In this document: piece after piece, positions 62,008-64,000 of the stretch | Numbering within the stretch: position 1 is the stretch's first letter | Layout: the number at the start of each line of letters is the position of its first letter | Source: Hathewaya histolytica | GTDB lineage: Bacteria > Bacillota > Clostridia > Clostridiales > Clostridiaceae | NCBI RefSeq assembly: GCF_901482605.1 | Contig: NZ_LR590481.1 | Coordinates: forward strand, 1,488,001-1,552,000 | DNA length: 64,000 nt | Direction of reading: 5' to 3' | Notes under the pieces: model-generated | Told to the model about the DNA's origin: nothing | Databases searched by the model: none | Seen by the model: the letters and a program-made list of their open reading frames with translations, nothing else | Position numbers and translations under genes: made by a program

Positions 62008-62805
62008 TTATAAAATCCCTCTAGATAATAAAGCATTGTATTCTCCAGTCTTACTTAAACTAGTATTACAAAAAGCAATAATGCCATTTTTAACTTCTGA
62101 ATTTTCTCCATTTGATAAAAATCTTAATCCATCTACTTTTACTCCTTTGAGATTACCACCATACCCTCCTACAACTCTATATGGAATTATATACTCTTCT
62201 TTTTTTATATCTACATTTTTAAACACATCTTCTTCAACTATAATTACAGGTAAATTTGTTACTGGCTCCCTAAGCTCATTTCCCGTATCTAAAAATGCTT
62301 TTATAGTTTTATAACTTCCATTAATATTTATTTCTACATCATAAATTAAATTTTTTATCAATAGCTTGTCCTTAATGAATAGTATTATTCTTTGCAAGAA
62401 CATAGAAGTGATTATTATTCCTAACATTAATTTTTTATATGTGAAATTAATTACATATGAATTTTTAGGCATAACTCCAGTTTCGTTATACTTCAAGAAA
62501 ATACAAATCCCACCTAACGCTATGGTATAAAGAAATAATACACAAACACCCTTTAAAATAAGATTTATATTTTTTCTAATCGATATATAAACCATCAAAA
62601 ACGCAATAGAAACTTTAAGTATTATTTGGATACAATTACTTAAAGGCAAAAATAACATTACTAATAATGAAAGACTTCCAACAGAAGCGGAGATTATATT
62701 TGCTAAAATACTGTACTTTATATTTAAAGTTTTACACATTAAATATATTAAAAAATAATTCACTATTAAATTTTCAATAATAAGCACATCTAAATATATT
62801 TCCAT
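62008..62805 (-). CDS. spoIIGA: Sporulation sigma-E factor-processing peptidase SpoIIGA
   Basis: SpoIIGA is the membrane aspartic protease that activates pro-sigma-E after a signal from the forespore. The 265-residue protein begins [20 protein letters not shown], has about five membrane helices in its first 150 residues, and carries the aspartic protease motif [12 protein letters not shown] near 185. The ATG at 62805 follows GGGAGGG, and an in-frame ATG at 62835 has no such site. It is 16 bases before sigE, the conserved spoIIGA-sigE-sigG order. Confidence 0.95.
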   Translation of the reverse strand: MEIYLDVLIIENLIVNYFLIYLMCKTLNIKYSILANIISASVGSLSLLVMLFLPLSNCIQIILKVSIAFLMVYISIRKNINLILKGVCVLFLYTIALGGICIFLKYNETGVMPKNSYVINFTYKKLMLGIIITSMFLQRIILFIKDKLLIKNLIYDVEININGSYKTIKAFLDTGNELREPVTNLPVIIVEEDVFKNVDIKKEEYIIPYRVVGGYGGNLKGVKVDGLRFLSNGENSEVKNGIIAFCNTSLSKTGEYNALLSRGIL

Positions 62806-62826
62806 ATATATCCCTCCCTTACATTT

Positions 62827-62859
62827 ATTATACATCTTGATTTATTAAAATTTTGTCAC
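62827..62859 (-). promoter_or_regulatory. Candidate spoIIG-type promoter with long spacer
   Basis: Minus-strand GTGACA (62854-62859), a 21-base spacer and perfect TATAAT (62827-62832) lie just ahead of spoIIGA. The Bacillus spoIIG promoter is known for an over-long spacer and Spo0A dependence. The plus-strand TTTTGTCAC over the -35 resembles a 0A box. The predicted leader would be very short (about 15 bases), which lowers confidence. Confidence 0.4.
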
Positions 62860-62939
62860 TTTCTATTGCTATAATTAAAATTTAAATATGTATATTCTCC
62901 TATATAACAACAATATATTCATATAGACTAAAATTAGAA

Positions 62940-62980
62940 TAAAAAAAATAAGATTCGTCACTAAATACATGACAAATCTT
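62940..62980 (-). terminator. Intrinsic terminator after ftsZ
   Basis: AAGATTCGTCA (62950-62960) pairs with TGACAAATCTT (62970-62980), and the minus strand continues into TATTTTTTTTATT. It begins 14 bases past the ftsZ stop. Confidence 0.85.
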
Positions 62981-62994
62981 ATTTTATGTAATTT

Positions 62995-64000
62995 CTACTT
63001 GCTTTGTCTTCTTAAAAAAGCTGGAATTTCTATTTCATCCTCTTCGTCAGAATCTTTTGTTACTGCAACTGTTTCTTCTTCTTTAATAGTTTCACTTGGC
63101 TTATTTTCAGATTTTGAAGCTTTAGCTTGTTCCATTTTTTCTGTATCAAAACCTGTCGCAATTACAGTGATTTTTATTTCATCATTTAAACTTTCATCTA
63201 TTACTGCACCAAATATAATATTAGCGTCTGGATCTGCCGCCTCTCTTACAATTTCACAGGCTTCATCCATTTCTAATAATCCTAAATCTGATCCACCAGT
63301 TACATTTAATAGTACCCCTGTAGCACCAACTATAGAAGTTTCTATAAGCGGACTTGAAATTGCTTGCTTTGCAGCCTCTGCTGCTCTATTTTCTCCTGTA
63401 GCTCTACCAACCCCCATGTGGGCAAGTCCCTTATCTACCATTATAGTTCTAACGTCTGCAAAGTCTAAGTTAACTAGACCAGGAATTGTTATTAAGTCAG
63501 CTATACCTTGAACACCTTGTCTTAAAACATCATCGGCAAGTGTAAAAGCTTCCATTAAAGATGTTTTTTTATCTACCATAGCAAGTAATCTCTCATTAGG
63601 TATGGTAACTAAGGTATCTACTTTATCCTTTAATTCTTTAATCCCCATCTCAGCTTGAACCATTCTTTTTCTTCCTTCAAATGGAAATGGTTTTGTTACG
63701 ACTCCAACAGTTAGGATATCCATGCCCTTAGCAATTTCAGCAACTACAGGTGCAGCACCAGTCCCAGTTCCGCCTCCCATACCAGCTGTAATAAAAACCA
63801 TATCTGCACCTTTAATGCATTCTGCAATCTCATCCTTACTCTCTTCAGCAGCTTTTCTACCAATTTCAGGATCCGCTCCTGCACCAAGTCCTTTAGTTAG
63901 TTTATCACCAATTTGTATTTTCTGTGACGCTTGAGATAATATCAAAGCCTGTTTATCTGTATTTACGCCAATAAATTCTACGTTTTTTAAACCTTCTTTA
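62995..64000 (-). CDS. ftsZ: Cell division protein FtsZ (partial, N-terminus outside window)
   Basis: FtsZ polymerises with GTP into the division ring. The frame is open to the window edge, giving about 335 residues and lacking roughly the first 30. The visible start [19 protein letters not shown] leads to the tubulin signature [16 protein letters not shown]. Later [10 protein letters not shown] and the C-terminal [10 protein letters not shown] (the FtsA/SepF-binding tail) complete the protein. It ends before a strong terminator. Its place ahead of spoIIGA-sigE-sigG is as in Bacillus. Confidence 0.97.
   Translation of the reverse strand, partial: KEGLKNVEFIGVNTDKQALILSQASQKIQIGDKLTKGLGAGADPEIGRKAAEESKDEIAECIKGADMVFITAGMGGGTGTGAAPVVAEIAKGMDILTVGVVTKPFPFEGRKRMVQAEMGIKELKDKVDTLVTIPNERLLAMVDKKTSLMEAFTLADDVLRQGVQGIADLITIPGLVNLDFADVRTIMVDKGLAHMGVGRATGENRAAEAAKQAISSPLIETSIVGATGVLLNVTGGSDLGLLEMDEACEIVREAADPDANIIFGAVIDESLNDEIKITVIATGFDTEKMEQAKASKSENKPSETIKEEETVAVTKDSDEEDEIEIPAFLRRQSK

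Noticed and set aside
62969-63511. A 180-codon plus-strand frame opposite ftsZ
   Set aside because: Ser/Ala/Pro-rich antisense shadow of a conserved gene. It starts inside the ftsZ terminator and has no ribosome site.

Overview
The window is very AT-rich, strongly strand-biased DNA from a spore-forming clostridium, most likely Clostridium sensu stricto (broadly the C. botulinum/C. tetani type). The grounds are the sporulation genes spoIIGA-sigE-sigG, spoIVA, spoVM and ylbJ, the strict-anaerobe enzymes (CO dehydrogenase, acetate kinase/phosphotransacetylase), and a gene order known from Firmicute chromosomes. The species cannot be named from this sequence alone. Nearly every gene lies on the minus strand. 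Only tmcAL, ylbJ and rpmB are on the plus strand.

Reading from the left: (1) 1-12.6 kb holds the SRP genes (ffh partial, ylxM, ftsY), smc with a tiny membrane-protein gene beside it, a radical SAM protein, rnc, acpP, plsX, rpmF, a YceD-family gene, and the ackA-pta acetate pathway. (2) 12.7-20.9 kb holds tmcAL and ylbJ (plus strand), then a coiled-coil protein, coaD, rsmD, recG, a FakA/YloV-type kinase and an Asp23 protein. (3) 21.0-36.2 kb is a long housekeeping block: rpmB, a previously unlisted 23-codon spoVM on the opposite strand, thiN, rpe, rsgA, prkC, prpC, rlmN, rsmB, a membrane zinc protease, fmt, def, priA, coaBC, rpoZ, gmk, remA and yicC. (4) 36.4-41.6 kb is more accessory: a purine permease under a guanine-class riboswitch, an asparaginase, two unknown small proteins, a DUF2935-type protein, an IS200-type insertion sequence and tRNA-Pro(GGG). 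(5) 41.6-46.8 kb holds spoIVA, gpsA, der and a PDZ/radical SAM/DUF512 protein.

(6) 46.9-51.8 kb is a compact CO-oxidation module: an FAD/NAD oxidoreductase, a CooF-like polyferredoxin, the CO dehydrogenase catalytic subunit CooS, and an Rrf2-family regulator with cysteines suited to an Fe-S cluster. It contains several dyad operators and is bracketed by two related long palindromes (46924-46986 and 51735-51782). This is the most interesting stretch of the window. The inferred electron path is CO to CooS to CooF to FAD oxidoreductase to NAD(P), under redox-sensitive control. (7) 51.8-58.7 kb is the phosphate system pstS-pstC-pstA-pstB-phoU with phoB-phoR and a Pho-box-like region. (8) 58.7-64 kb holds pgeF, nrdR, ylmC/ymxH, sigG (with a good sigma-F-type promoter), sigE, spoIIGA and the 3' part of ftsZ.

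Regulatory signals that can be read directly include well-spaced sigma-A promoters, many intrinsic terminators (several of which swallow the stop codon of the preceding gene), a guanine riboswitch with terminator, and an IS200 leader in which an upstream ACCUCC can mask the transposase ribosome binding site. No CRISPR array, prophage or rRNA operon was seen.
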